Source of the DNA: Manduca sexta
Taxonomy: Eukaryota; Arthropoda; Insecta; Lepidoptera; Sphingidae
Direction: 5' to 3'
Length of the DNA stretch: 64,000 nucleotides
Assembly (NCBI RefSeq): GCF_014839805.1
Contig: NC_051120.1
Coordinates: forward strand, 992,001-1,056,000
Part shown: piece after piece, positions 24,035 through 36,019 of the stretch
Layout: each line of letters opens with the position of its first letter
How positions within the stretch are numbered: position 1 is the first letter of the stretch
Program-made: the position numbers and the translations under genes
Notes under the pieces: model-generated
Databases searched by the model: none
Told to the model about the DNA's origin: nothing
What the model saw: the letters and a program-made list of their open reading frames with translations, nothing else

Positions 24035-25111
24035 TTCTGATTGAGTGCAGTAACACAATTGACAGGTAGTATTTGTTTTGATTGAGCATGCGCTATAATT
24101 GCCGATGTCCTAGGCCGGCGTTCAAAGCGCATGACCTTTCGTAAGTGTCCGCTCTAATTGCCACCGAGCCAGCGAGGCGCGGGTAAAACTTACATTATTA
24201 ATATGTCATTAAAAGATGCACGGTTAAGATGTCTTGCTATCTTAATTCTAGTTTAGAGTGTATATGATGTGAAGATTTCTCGGTACTTCTGGACTACTGA
24301 ATGGTGTATGCATTCTAAGCCTAAATAACTTCTTTACCTTTAACGGTAATGGAGCATTTATAATTCTAAAATATGGTGTTTTATATAAATCTGGATTATG
24401 TTTAGTAAAATCATAAAAGCGAAGTCCCTAACCGAAACGGATTACTTTTAATCCCCATAAAAGTTATCAAAAATAATTTAATATTGAACCGAATTTCGAA
24501 TAAAAACATGGCGGAAACACTATTTAAAAAAAGAAACCGTACAATAAAGCCGTGTCCACATTATTTTTAAACAATAAACTCTTTAATCCCGCAACTACAA
24601 ATCAAATTCAAAGAGCCGACCACTAAAATAATAGTCTAAATCAAATTTAATTAAGACGAAGCATAGACAAACAAGACGGCTTCCTCTAAATGTTTTTCTG
24701 TAGAGTTAATAATATAAATTAATTGTTTATGGCCCTGGTGTCGTTCTGTTTTGTGTTACACTCGTTTGGGAATTTATTTAGGTTTTTTTGTCGTTGGCTG
24801 TTTCTTTAGATGTGATCCTTTATATTTGTTAATGTGGTTACTCGCGACTCATCACTCTTTGATTCAAGATTTGGTGATAAAAGTTATTTTACCTAAGTTT
24901 TTGATTGCAACACGTGTGATTAATTAGATAATCTTATTTTTATAAGTTATCAAATATGGAACATTTAAACAACATGATGTGATTACTTATCTTTTGTACA
25001 ATCTAAGCAACTTTCATGGAAGTGAAAAAATGGCGGAACATTTCGAAAATGGAAGACCTATTGTAACTGTAAATCTTTTTCAAATACATTATAGAAGAAG
25101 TTATTAACATA
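24035..25111. other. No supported gene
   Basis: AT-rich sequence with no recognised repeat or coding frame. Confidence 0.5.
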
Positions 25112-25322
25112 CACGTCTTTTATCCTCCAAGAGGTAAGCAGAGGCGCAACTAGTGTACCCACATTTCGCCGTTAGTATTTTGTCACATAGTGTGATAGGA
25201 GGCGAGGCTACCGCCATATCAGGCATAAATTTCAAGACGCAATATCACATGCACGACCCGAGGATCGAACTGGAGAGCTCAGCACTGCAGTCGCAACATT
25301 ATACAAGTACGCTACAAAGGCA
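25112..25322 (-). mobile_element. SINE family 2, diverged copy
   Basis: Reversed body (gtaagcagaggcgcaactag, tgtgataggaggcgaggcta) with the B box changed to gatcgaactgg. It is an older copy with a deletion in the centre. Confidence 0.8.
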
Positions 25323-25444
25323 GTGATTATTATTGACTATTTTTTTAGCACGGTATAGGAAAATTTAAATTACATAACTTTGAATAATAAACACAAATAG
25401 TCCGTAATCAAACACCCATTATTCCTAGAATCCGTTCAAAGGAT

Positions 25445-25622
25445 CTATTTATTGCCAAACGGCGGATGGCCGAAAGGGGAGCGCGGTTGTTTTTCTTCAC
25501 TAATGAGTCGGCAACGCTCTTCTGATGCCGGCCGCGGTCGCTCCTCGATTAATACGCCATCCGTCAAATTTAATAACCCTGCGTCCCGCGGCGCCGCTCT
25601 GTTTGGACCCGTTTTTGGGTTT
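25445..25622. promoter_or_regulatory. GC-rich high-complexity block, candidate conserved non-coding element
   Basis: Non-repetitive block with a 76-codon frame from a non-ATG start that lacks coding character. Holds tcgattaatacgccatccg. Nature unknown. Confidence 0.25.
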
Positions 25623-26259
25623 AAATTGTTTCTTTTGAATGTTAGTTTTAATCGATGTGCGAGGGTCTGTAAGCTTTTATAATGAAGTTATTGAAATGTG
25701 CGGCTAAATATGTTCACGCGTGTGTTGTTGGAGTGACAGTGTTATGGCTAGTAAACAAACTGCTGATTTTTTCGTAGATATTTTGTCTATTGTCATATAT
25801 CAAACATAAATTATTTTTAAAATTTTTTTTTTTTAAACTGATTGCCCTTTTTGAATATCGAGCTCTCCAAGTTTGATACTTATTCTTATTTGTTGACAAA
25901 GTAACCGTTTTCAAACTAAAAAAAATATACTATACTCTAAGCAATCTTACCGACTTTAGTAAACTAACAACGGAAGCGCCAGGTTCGCCAGTCGCATTTA
26001 CTACGCCGGCTTGCAACAACAAACCATAACATAATACGTAATTATTCACCGCAGCATCCGGCGTGTCATTTTTAGTGTGTAAAAATATCGTTAATCACTG
26101 CCCACCCCATTAACCTCGTCGGCGTGAGCATAAACATTCGTGGCGTACGAGTTATTGCGTTTGTGTAAACATATGGGCCATAAATTAGTTAAAGATTATA
26201 AGATTAGGTACATCTTTATAAATTTTAGTGTTCGTTGTATCTCTTATTTTACTGGTAGT

Positions 26260-26501
26260 CCACGGCAATGTCTATTTCTGCTAAGCGTTGTCACTGTTGT
26301 GTTCCGGTATAAAGGACATTGTAGCCAATGAAACTACTAGACATAGTGAGACTTAACATCTCATGTCTCAGGATGGCGAGCGCAGTGGAATACCAAACAA
26401 TACTTTGTAATTCAAGGTGTTGGAAGGTGTTTCTATTGGTAGTATCGCTTACCATCAGGCGAACGGCAAGCTCGTCTTATAATTCAAAGCAATAAAAAAA
26501 G
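26260..26501 (+). repeat. Family 4 repeat
   Basis: From ccacggcaatgtctatttct to ttcaaagcaataaaaaaagg, with a short deletion before tatcgcttaccatcaggcga. Confidence 0.85.
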
Positions 26502-27572
26502 GAGATATAATCCTAATACGACCAAGCTATTTTTTAACAATTAATCGCTTCATAAATCTAGTGTCTTGGATATGAAATCGGTGCCGGCCAACTCCTGAGT
26601 TCAGACCTCATGTCTTTCAAAGAATTGTGTTGATAAGTTCTGACATTGTCACCAGTGGTATGAAACTCCAGTCTAATTCTCCAGTTTCAATCATCAAGGA
26701 ATTGCTTCATTACTTGAAAGGCTTTATGTAATTTAATAAGGGGGATGTGCTTTTATCTGCTTTCGAATTAAGGTGTTATCGTTATCTTCAAATCTTAAAA
26801 TGTAATGTCGAATATAATCAAATGTAAGCATTTTGAAATACATACATTGATAAATATATATGTATATTAAAAAAAATATGATATAAATTAATAATTACTA
26901 TTTTTATGGAACAATCTAATACGGCAAAATAAATAGACCTCTATCAAGTCTTAAAACTCTGCGATTTGCACAATTTTTCAAACCATTACAGTTCAAGGGG
27001 CTTTTAAAAACTGTTTTCTGCATCGAACCCCTCACCATATGGCAGTGATCCCCGTAAATACCCGCCATCTCCCACATAGTCGTTAGTGGATGTAACAAGA
27101 TAACGTAAACTATACCGAACCAAACATAGAATCGATTCTGCGTATAATCATTCCGAACCATCTCAAAGAATAAAAAACAGAAGGGAAAGTCGCGAGATAT
27201 ACTAGTTTGTAAAGAAGTTTGTATGTTTGATAGTAAATGCACAAACTGCTAAATTGATTTGATTTAAATTTTGTACACTAATAGACCATCTTCTAGATTA
27301 ATATTCAGATTTATTTTTCATGCCGGAACAGTTTAAAATAGGACTCCGGATAGCAAACTTTTAATCCCGAAAAAATTTAAAGTCCGGCTTTTACACCAAG
27401 ACACAGGTTAGACCTAATATTAAATATATATTTTCGACACTAGGCACAGGTTACATGTAGTATTAAATATTTATATTGAACAAGAAACAGATAAACATAT
27501 TAAAAAGGTCTAATAAAAACAATCAGCCCACTAGAAGCGACGTTATAGTGATATATACAATTAAATACATTC
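26502..27572. other. No supported gene
   Basis: Contains a 108-codon open frame on the minus strand (26916..27242) judged to be chance, plus decayed Helitron-like words near 27225-27390. Confidence 0.45.
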
Positions 27573-27576
27573 TTAA

Positions 27577-27721
27577 CCCATTTAGCTTCGGAATGAAACG
27601 TGACGTGTTATCACGGGAATATAACCTTATTATGTAGTACATAATAAGGTTATATTCTCGTGACACACGTAATGTCATGTAGCTGTCATGTTTGCCGGCA
27701 AACATTCCGATGCTAAATGGG
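27577..27721. mobile_element. TTAA-flanked hairpin MITE with CCC ends
   Basis: 145 bp between TTAA at 27573-27576 and 27722-27725. Ends start CCCATTTAGC and pair for about 18 bases with one mismatch. The centre, atcacgggaatataacctta and its complement, makes a long perfect stem. CCC tips and TTAA target both fit piggyBac-derived MITEs. Confidence 0.88.
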
Positions 27722-27725
27722 TTAA

Positions 27726-29095
27726 TTTGTCGAAATACCTTTCCTTACTTTGCCGTAGTATTCGACTTCAGAGAGACAAATATCACAAAGGCACAACTGT
27801 CAATGTGAACATTAACACTTGATGCGCGTGAGTGGAGTGTAAGTGGAAGGACGGCCGCGCGGGGGTCGACAAAAAATCTGTTCAGCCGCCCGCACTTAAC
27901 TAATGACATATGGTGTGAATGAGTTTATACAGCGTGCTACTAAAACTAATATTTTTTGATAGTAAAGTAAAGCTGTCATATCTTTTTGCGTGGTTATGGA
28001 TTTGTTTAGATTTTTCAAGTGTTGCAATAATTAGCAAATTTTATGAGGATTTACCTAGATTTTATACTATTTAATGAGATTACGTCTAAGTATGGTTTAT
28101 GAAGCGGAATTATAACACTATAAAACTGAACTGTGTTTTTAACTGACATACGTATGTATTAACAATTTAAATCACAACGTTACTTAAAACCTTAACAAGA
28201 AAATCAATACAATATTTTTTTGTCACATAAAAAATAGTAATTTTATTACCAGCTTTTGGAAATCGGAAGATTTGAGGGAATGTCAATATCATCGGGAATG
28301 GGCTCAACACACTTTTTAAGTATACTTAATTATTAAGCAAGAACTTTTACCAGTTATTACGTCTAACTCCTAAGGATTTCAATCCCAGGAAAGTAAAAAA
28401 AAGTCTTGCCTAGAATGGGATTCGAATCCAGCTCACCCAATATACAGTTCTTTCACGCTATCATGACATTTCTAGAATATTTTATAACCACATCAAAACA
28501 TCTAATTCAAAACACTCTTAGAAACAAAACAAATATCGTTCAATTAAAATTAAATTCAAGCAGCCTGTATAAAGGAATCCCAGTGGCCGTACACAAACTC
28601 GACAATACAATTTATACCCTAACATTACACTATAGAGTTCATTATAGTGATGAATGTGCCTTAAATGATTGCCTACGAAATTGAACAGACAATTAGTGTC
28701 CCCGTTTTAGGAACGAACCATTTGATCGATGAACCAGGTCGTAAAAATAAACACTAGATGCAATTAACTTGACGTATTATTGAGAGTGGGTTAGAGACTA
28801 AATTATATGCGAGAGAAAGTACGATTTAATTTTAAATTTAGCTACTTTATATACGCAAAAGATCTAACCCATAGTATGGTTGAAAATGAGCCGAATATGG
28901 CAAATTAGTTGCAGTCCGTAAGCTTTATATTTTCCATTAGTAAAAACATCTTAGTCAAAATATGATAATTTGAACTTTTATTACAACATATAAAATTAAT
29001 TATCAATGAGCAAAAATACGAATTAAACAATCTTCAGTATTTCAAAAGTGTCATTTTGTGGTCTGCATCCTTCTTGCGTATGTAGGTACGTTCAA
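27726..29095. other. No supported gene
   Basis: One GC-richer patch (gacggccgcgcgggggtcga near 27850). A 92-codon plus-strand frame at 28406 begins in a SINE-like word (gggattcgaatcc) and looks like chance. Confidence 0.45.
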
Positions 29096-29099
29096 TTAA

Positions 29100-29399
29100 G
29101 GCGATACCTCAAGGTCCATTTTCATACATTTTGTTTCGCCTTTAATCTGGGTAACTAAACAAGTATTGGCAAGTAAAGAATTTAAATTCACGTCTAGTTA
29201 GTGATTAGTTCTCGCAGTTGAAAGAAAAACGTAAAAATAATTAATAATCATGGATATTTCGGCCTTTAAAATTTAATATGACGAAATTTTAAAGGCAGAA
29301 ATATCCATGATTATTAATTATTTTACTTGCCAATACTTGTTTAGTTACCCAGATTAAAGCCGAAACAAAATGTATGAAAATGGACCTTGAGGTATCGCC
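29100..29399. mobile_element. TTAA-flanked fold-back MITE (piggyBac-like target)
   Basis: Exactly 300 bp between two TTAA sites (29096-29099 and 29400-29403). The outer arms of about 80 bp match with one visible mismatch (GGCGATACCTCAAGG at the tips). Inner arms of about 43 bp also pair. The left arm has about 55 extra unpaired bases. TTAA targets are typical of piggyBac elements, though the tips do not start CCC. Confidence 0.88.
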
Positions 29400-29514
29400 T
29401 TAAGGTCCATTCAGAAGAGGCGTGTTGAAGTTCCATAATGCTCCGTATATTAGGAACTATTCATGTAATAATCTAAACATTGGAAACTTCTACAATTACT
29501 TAATAATACTGTTA

Positions 29515-29668
29515 TATAAAGCTGAAGAGTTTGTTTGAATGCTCTAATCTCAAGAACTACTTAACTGATTTTTATTTTTTTCACTAATAGGAAACTACGT
29601 TACTCCTAAGTGCTATAAGGTTTATTTTTCCCGGGAAAATATTTATCCCAGTAAACCTTATACAGGCA
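29515..29668 (+). mobile_element. Helitron fragment, third family
   Basis: Contains tataaagctgaagagtttgt, ctctaatctcaagaactact and ttactcctaagtgctataag, hallmarks shared with the copies at 34974, 50762 and 58905. The 3' hairpin end is missing. Confidence 0.65.
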
Positions 29669-30084
29669 GAGTTGCAAATAAAAGGCAGTATTTATCAAGC
29701 TTTACCAACCATAATATTATATATTTAACACATATTTTCAAAACAATAAAAAAATCTTACATATTTTTTGAAAATGGTTGCATACTGTCTTACCATAATA
29801 TGATATTTTTGTTTTTTGAAACGAATAAACACGCCCAACTGCCGTTCCGAAGACACAGCTACCGTCAGCAAAAAAACCAACAAAAAATATAAGCGGGGTG
29901 ACTTTTTGTGTTTGTTTTTCATGCATTTTTTGCAAGACCTCGTTAAACGTTTCGATGAGATGTCATTAGTCGAGTAGCCACTTAAACCGACACGTGACTA
30001 CGCAGGGAGGGTTGGCAGAAAAATTATTGTCCTAAATTATTGATTATGCATGTGCATCAGTTTAGTTGTAGCGTGTACTGAGTA

Positions 30085-30414
30085 TAGCTGGATAGCCTAG
30101 TTGGTCGTGGAACGGACTGCTGAGACGAATGTCCGCAGGTTCAAATCCCAAGGGCATACACCTCTGACTTTTCTAAAATTATGTGTTTTCTTTGTGAATT
30201 ATCGCTTACTTTAACGGTGAATGAAAACATCGTGAGGAAACCTGCATGCCTGAGGAGTTCTCTATAGGTATTTTCGAGGGTGTGTGAAGTCTACCAATCC
30301 GCACTAGGCCAGCGTGGTGCCACAAGGCCTAATCCCTCTCAGTAGTAGAGGAGGCCCGTGCCCAACAGTGGAATAGTATATAACACAGGGCTGATATTAT
30401 TATTATTATTTATA
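30085..30414 (+). mobile_element. SINE family 1, full-length copy
   Basis: This is the best reference copy in the window. The A box is at about 30091 (tagcctagttgg) and the B box (ggttcaaatcc) at about 30139. The body is complete and the tail ends gggctgatattattattatt. Confidence 0.93.
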
Positions 30415-30569
30415 CTGAGTATACTAGAATAAGAAGTCTTGGGTTCGATTCGCTGTTCGGGGAGCGCTAATGTGATTGTTTCCAATATGATCTGAGGCTG
30501 TCGCAAGCTTTTTAACAATCATTAACGTCAATAGGAAACATAACAATGTGTGGAATGATTGACTTCTCG

Positions 30570-30765
30570 CAATTTTTTTTTTATTGTTTTGAATGACGAG
30601 ACAAGCTTGTCGTTCGCCTTATGGTAAGCGACACGACCATAAACAGTACAAACATCCAACACCTTGAATTACAAAGTATTGTTTGGTATTCTACAGCGCT
30701 CGTCATCCTGAGACATGAGATGTTAAGTCTTATTATGTCCAGTAGTTACACTGGCTACAATAATT
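30570..30765 (-). repeat. Family 4 repeat, 5'-truncated
   Basis: Reversed: T-run, ttgttttgaatgacgagaca, then tcgtcatcctgagacatgag up to gttacactggctacaat. Confidence 0.85.
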
Positions 30766-30924
30766 GACTACTTAGTTTAATCAGTAATCTATTGAGCGTT
30801 TTTTTTTTGGCTCCCAAATTATACTTTTACGCTAGAACAAAGTAAAACAATTACAATTAATAATGATCATGCAAAGCCTCATTATAAAACACCATTCTTA
30901 ACTCGACGACACGACGCCGACACG

Positions 30925-31045
30925 ACATGGTCGTGACGTGTGACGGCGGCATTATATCATAGTTTTAATTAGTGCGCCATATGCGCCGGCTCACGTCGCG
31001 GGGGACACGCGGGGCCCGCGGCCCCCGCCCCGGACCCACCCATAT
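30925..31045. promoter_or_regulatory. GC island with G- and C-runs
   Basis: cgtcgcgggggacacgcggg followed by gcccgcggcccccgcccc. It lies in the intron downstream of the homeodomain exon. Confidence 0.3.
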
Positions 31046-32397
31046 GCCACCTTGGCGATAGTATAATTATCTCGGAACGTTTAAGTATGTGGCCTAAGGG
31101 GTGAGAAAGAGCGATTATTAAAATATCAATTATTTGTTAGCAATTCCGATTACATTGTGTTTATTAATATTATAGGAGAAAAAAGCTTTTAGTACACGAT
31201 TAATATATTCGGATTTTTTAAAATACTAAGTAATTCCAGTAACAGAATTAAGAAACCTTATGATAAGATGGAAAAGATTTAACAGCAAATTGCTCTACCA
31301 TCTTCCGGATACAAATTAGATATAGAGCCAAACCAATTCTTAAACATATCGTTCTAAGCGCCTTACTGATAAATTCAATTATAATTAACTTTGGATCTTC
31401 TCATATATTTGATTTTTTTACTTAACATTATCGTAACTATAATGTGACCCTATTTCCTTCATTCTTTATAAACTATTTAATTACTAATAAGCCTGACAGC
31501 TACGAAAAAAATATCATAACACATCCCAAAATCATGTAAACAGTTTCCGAAACCGCTCCCGCTCCCGCTCATCGCTTCCGCTCGTCACTTAACCTACACA
31601 AATGAAGAATAGCGCGGCAACGTGTGCGCCGCGGTACAAAACGTTTAATTTGGAGATTTCCTGGAAGCGAGCCGACGGGCCATTAAGTGATTTGTGCCTT
31701 TTACTCTAACAACACTATTAGTGGGACATAACGAGGGTTTAGTTAAAAAAACATTGTCTATTTAAAGAAACAGTAGTTAATTTATCCGCGCATTTAAATT
31801 GATGAACAGATTTCGATGTCACTATAGTTAAACATAATTCTGGATAGATCGTTAATATTGCTGATAGCCAACAAGAATTCACTCCGAAAAATATTAAAAA
31901 TTAATAATAAAAATCATTTAACCACAAATATATATGTACTACGTACTAGATATGATGTTTCGAACACTGTCTGTGTTTAACTGAGGACTGCAATCCAGAT
32001 TTTGAACAAATAGTTTATATTAACGTTCTTGTCTATAGAATATACGTCAATTTAACTAAACATTGTCGCGCAACATCGCCACTACTCCAATACTTACAAT
32101 TCCACGAAGGCTATTCACAAACCGATCGATCCTTCTTAAGCTAATAAATATTAAATGTGATAGAGCATTTCCCGTTTATAAATACTGGCTGTTAGTGGCG
32201 CCGCTACACGTTAGCAAGTCTATCCAACCAATACTGACGGTATACACGGTCCGACTTGTCCGAAGACATTTTAAGTCGGGTAAATCAATGTTGACAGTTT
32301 TATTTACAAAATTAATGGGTAGTTTGACTGCATTTGACCCATTGTCTCTAAAGGAACGTAGAATGGTTTCTTGCTAAAGAGTTCTAAGATTTAGGAC
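31046..32397. other. No supported gene
   Basis: Short cgctcccgctcccgctc patch near 31553. A 104-codon plus-strand frame at 32063 has no recognisable content. Confidence 0.45.
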
Positions 32398-32592
32398 GGA
32401 CATTTACGGTGGTAGGACATATTTTATATCCGCCCGGATAGCCACCACCGTACACAAGTTGTTAAAACCCGCCATAATGGCCCACGTAAGTGTGTCGCGT
32501 TCCGGTATCAGCCTATGCATATCCGGTTTTAAGAGGCCGGCATAATTATGTCGACTGTCGAGAGGTAATCATCTCTCGTCTCGATAAAAGTT
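32398..32592 (+). repeat. Family 3 repeat, 3'-truncated
   Basis: Matches the family from the start to gtaatcatctctcgtc, then is cut off where a reversed Helitron fragment begins. The two elements abut with no spacer. Confidence 0.85.
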
Positions 32593-32742
32593 CCGCGTTA
32601 TACTTACCCGGGATAAAGAGTAGCCTATAGCACTCAGAAATAATGTGGTGTACTATTAGTGAAAAAAATTGCAAAACCGGTTTAGTAGTTCCTGAGATTC
32701 AAACGCGTTCAAACAAACAAACTCATATATTAGTATAGATAT
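32593..32742 (-). mobile_element. Helitron fragment, third family
   Basis: Reversed copy (acccgggataaagagtagcc, ggtttagtagttcctgagat, acaaactcatatattagtat). It abuts a truncated family 3 repeat. Confidence 0.68.
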
Positions 32743-33159
32743 GGAGTATAAAGCATAATAATACCTTTTCATCTAATTAAACTATTAAAGAGATTATTTA
32801 TATCTAAACCCTTTTTCAGTTATTGTATTAATACAAAGTTAAAACGATTGACGATTGTGTGGCAGCCCTATTACGGCCACTTGTAGTATATCCCAATTAG
32901 GCGGGTTTCCCCAATAATGCATGCCTTTCAACGTCTATTGAGGACATGATTATGAAAGGGTATTTCTTTTTCTTTTTATAAAAACAAAGTTGCAGTGCTA
33001 CATATAATGACTTCATTGTACTGATTGACATCACAGCAAAGTAAGGTAGTATTAAGAAATAAGGTTTTATATCCGTAGTAATAAGGTTGTAAATTGTATA
33101 GCCGGCTATTAATAGATTAAGTAATTTAGCTTTTTTTCTGTAGATCATTAATAAGTTAA

Positions 33160-33420
33160 GGGGCGATAGCCTAGTTGGGTGTGGAACGAACTGCCGAGAC
33201 GAATGTCCTCAGATTCAAAACTCGAGGGCACCCACTTCTGACTTATAAAGTTATGTGTGTATTCTTTGTGAATTATCGGTTGCTTTACGGGTGAAGGAAA
33301 AACATCATCAGGAAACCTACATATCTAAGAAATTCTCTATAACAATTTTGAGGGTGTGTGAAGTCTATCAATCCGCACTAGGCCAGCGTGGTGGACTAAG
33401 GCCTAATCCTTCTCATTAAT
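33160..33420 (+). mobile_element. SINE family 1 copy just downstream of the homeodomain exon
   Basis: Starts ggggcgatagcctagttggg, has a decayed B box (gattcaaaactc) and ends at cctaatccttctcatta without the terminal tail. It lies about 110 bp beyond the exon 2 donor, within the next intron, antisense to the gene. Confidence 0.88.
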
Positions 33421-33530
33421 GCCATAGATTTAGAATGCATATATCTATGATCCTGATGATTTCAATTACAGGGACCCAGCCAAATTGCTAAAAAAAAATT
33501 AAAAGCTCAATTTTTAAAGCCCAAACTAAC

Positions 33531-33772
33531 CTGAGTTTCTGTAACATTCAGCAGCTTGGCCATGTCAGCTCTCTCTCCCGAGGACAAGTACTTCTTAACT
33601 TCAAACAGCTTCTCCAGCTCAAAGATCTGTCTTCCAGTAAACGTGGTCCTGGCTTTCTTCCGCCTCCCCACTCCTGGATCCTCCCCCTCTTCGCTTGTGA
33701 GGGAGCCTTCTCCTCCCAGCGGTGATCTGACATCCTCCGTCGACTTTTTCCTCTTGATTAATTTGGAAGGAT
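33531..33772 (-). CDS. NK7.1: NK7.1-like homeobox gene, second coding exon (homeodomain residues 1-44)
   Basis: This 242-base exon supplies two bases of codon 208 and codons 209-288. It starts after a good acceptor (tattgtctttcag) and ends at a donor (CAG|GTTAGT). The protein begins with a basic stretch (KLIKRKK), then an acidic Ser/Glu/Gly linker, then the homeodomain from about residue 245: R5, F8, Q12, L16, F20, Y25, L26, R31, A35, L38, E42 and Q44 are all in place. The exon stops after Q44, the conserved 44/45 intron site of many NK homeoboxes, so the DNA-recognition helix (V45, W48, F49, N51, R53) must come from another exon. Read-through into the intron gives only six codons before a stop. 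From my memory of the families, [20 protein letters not shown] and [10 protein letters not shown] fit NK7.1 better than Hmx, Nkx6, Bar or slouch. Homeobox identity is near certain; the NK7.1 assignment is about 0.7. Confidence 0.93.
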
Positions 33773-34079
33773 CTGAAAGACAATAGACTTTAAAATGATT
33801 TTGGTGATGGGTCCGATAGCTACGTTTCGTCACTAGCGTAAATTTCCCTTCATGTGTTCGTAAATAATGCTGTTTACTATTGTCTGTAGTATAATTACAA
33901 TTAATCTACGAGTGTAACGAATAAGGAAGTCTTTGGAGAGGACCTTGAACATTATCTTCCATCCCACCTTGCTGAACAAGTACTAATTCTTCCATACCAC
34001 CATTCAAAAGTGGGTGCATTAATTGCCCCTCTGCCTATCCCTTTTAAATGTTGACGGTCCAATCTACGCAGAATGAGCT

Positions 34080-34215
34080 CACAGTTCTTGAAGTCAAGCA
34101 TGAAGGCTCCAAAGTTCTTAAACTTCGGGACAAAATATTATTATAAATATCCGCGATAAAATCTGTGAATAGTTTTATTCCAATATCTAACATTCGTGTA
34201 AAATAAGAAATCATT
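34080..34215 (-). mobile_element. Decayed copy of the 23825 element
   Basis: Reversed and diverged: catgaaggctccaaagttct, cgggacaaaat, ccgcgataaaat and atctaacattcgtgtaaaat all have counterparts in 23825..24023. One arm is missing. Confidence 0.6.
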
Positions 34216-34973
34216 TCAGTATTTGGAATTATCGGTGGAATAATGCTAGTAGCTTATCTAATTTATGGTTTCGTAGGGATATTGTTTTTATTAGAATTAT
34301 AACTCGCAATATAAATACGATTGTAATGCGCAGAAGCATCTTTTTCAGATTTTGAATCTCCACCTCTCCAGTGTAGTAATATATATACAAATTTCAAAAA
34401 GCCAACTCAAATCCGAACAAATTAAATAGAATCTTTTAGGAGGGCTTAAACCAAACGGCTTAAGTCCGTTTAATATCTAAATGACACAGCGCGACTTACG
34501 GACAATCGATAATGGAGAATCTTTTAATTGGACGCCCGTCGACAATTAAAATACGACATTCGTGACATTTTCTAATGGCATTTTTATTCAAAGTATTCAC
34601 GCTGTAGGGTCTACAGAGACGTAGATGTCTATAGCATTACTAAAATTGTCTGCGAAGTTAATGTAAAGTGAGATGCTGTTTTCAGAGGCCCAAACACCCG
34701 CGATACTTCTTAATTTCTATTTCGTTCCAAGCCAGCGCATCCAATACTCTATAGTATTGTGGATTTAAGATGTAATTACTTTATATTAGAGTAACTAGGG
34801 CGATGCAAGCGACGGCCATGCATAGAATGGTAACTTTGGAGCGGTGCAGAATTGACCAAACCACGATTAAGTTTTCGGTGAAGCATGCGCCTAGGAATAG
34901 AAGCATTGGACGTATAAAGGGCTAGTTACAACACTGCTCAACATCAAGCGATTATAAAGCTATAAAAATATAT

Positions 34974-35174
34974 GTAGCTTTTAACAGCGGCTCCATCCGC
35001 GTGAAAGAGTTTTTCCAGAATAAAAGTCCTGATTTATATTTGCCAGGTAAGTAGCCTAAAGTGCTCAGGAGTAATGTAGTTGTTAGTGAAAATGTTGAAA
35101 TCGGTTTAGTAGTTCCTGAGATTAGCGCGTTCAATCAAAGAAACAAACTCTTCAGCTTTATATATTAGTATGGA
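34974..35174 (-). mobile_element. Helitron, third family, near complete
   Basis: On the minus strand it starts TCCATACTAATATATAAAG and ends cacgcggatggagccgctgt followed by taaaagctac. The GCGG-loop-CCGC hairpin is intact and the last base of the CTAG end has changed. The chance reading frame of 60 codons here is explained by this element. Confidence 0.72.
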
Positions 35175-35268
35175 TAAAGCTAAATGAGAAGACAATCAAG
35201 CCTCTCGCTTGATGGTAAACGACATGTCAATAAATAGAAGCAACTCCACATAACTTCGAGAGGCAACG

Positions 35269-35626
35269 GCAGAGGGTCTACTTCGAAAAACGAAATCCGT
35301 AGTTTCGGATAACGGATCGCACGTTTTGTTACTACGAAGTGTTACGTTGACGGATCCGAAGCGTTCATCGCAATATTTCAGACATGGTATTTGTAAGAAC
35401 TTATAGGGATTCACCATCCCTTTTCAAAACCATCTGCGAGAATACAGGTCCATTTCTTTCTCAAAAAAAAAAATATATACATACGGAAAGTTGATCCTAC
35501 CACTAAACTTAGCTACAGAACGGTGACGATCCGAAGTAATTTGGTAGTAAAGTTAAATTCGAAGTTCGTATTTTCTTCGTTTCGGACCGACGTTTCGACG
35601 TTCGTTTTTTGAAGTAGACCCTCTGC
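35269..35626. mobile_element. MITE with GCAGAGGGTCTACTTC inverted ends
   Basis: 358 bp. The ends pair over about 26 bases (gcagagggtctacttc plus aaaaacgaa with one mismatch), and further partial pairing (gtttcgga, ccgaaac) follows inward. Target duplication not clear. Confidence 0.78.
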
Positions 35627-36019
35627 TTACCATCAATCAAACAGTTTGCTCATTTGTCTACTAAGCTATTAAAAAAAAACATAATCCTAATATCCTTAAG
35701 TACAATCCTCGGCCGCTCTGAGGCAGTAAACATCAAATTCCTTTGCAGTTCATTCACACATCAATAAAAACGATAACTTGAAAGGGGAATAAACATGGCG
35801 CATATAAATACTTTAAATCACATCGACAGATTGATGTATTGTAAATTTTGAGCCGGTTAAGGCTCGATTGACTCACATTTTTATTAACATCGGCGGCTTT
35901 TTACCACCGAATTTTTAAGTTAAGTTAAACGAGATAGGAATTATAATTAGTTTCATTTAAAGATATAATTTGTTCACTCAGATTGTAGATTTTTTACAGC
36001 AACAGACTTTTTATATTGC

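Larger units (their letters stand above)
1..33530 (-). other. Downstream intron of the homeobox gene, 3' exon not found
   Basis: The donor at 33530 opens an intron that should lead to the exon encoding homeodomain residues 45-60. I searched the minus strand for the conserved W-F-Q-N codon pattern (CCA preceded by RAA, YTG and RTT on the plus strand) and found no match down to position 1. The exon therefore probably lies outside the window, making this intron more than 33 kb long. A visual scan can miss a site. Confidence 0.55.

Noticed and set aside
26916..27242. 108-codon minus-strand open frame with hydrophobic stretches that recalls a membrane receptor
   Set aside because: No family motif that I can name, no splice context, and the area next to it holds decayed Helitron words. 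Chance or repeat-derived is more likely.
32063..32377. 104-codon plus-strand open frame
   Set aside because: It starts at a non-ATG codon and has no recognisable domain or coding pattern. It lies in AT-rich intron.
33507..33530. Continuation of the homeodomain frame (SLGFKN and stop) as a natural truncated protein
   Set aside because: A good donor (GTTAGT) sits exactly at the known 44/45 intron position, so read-through is not needed.
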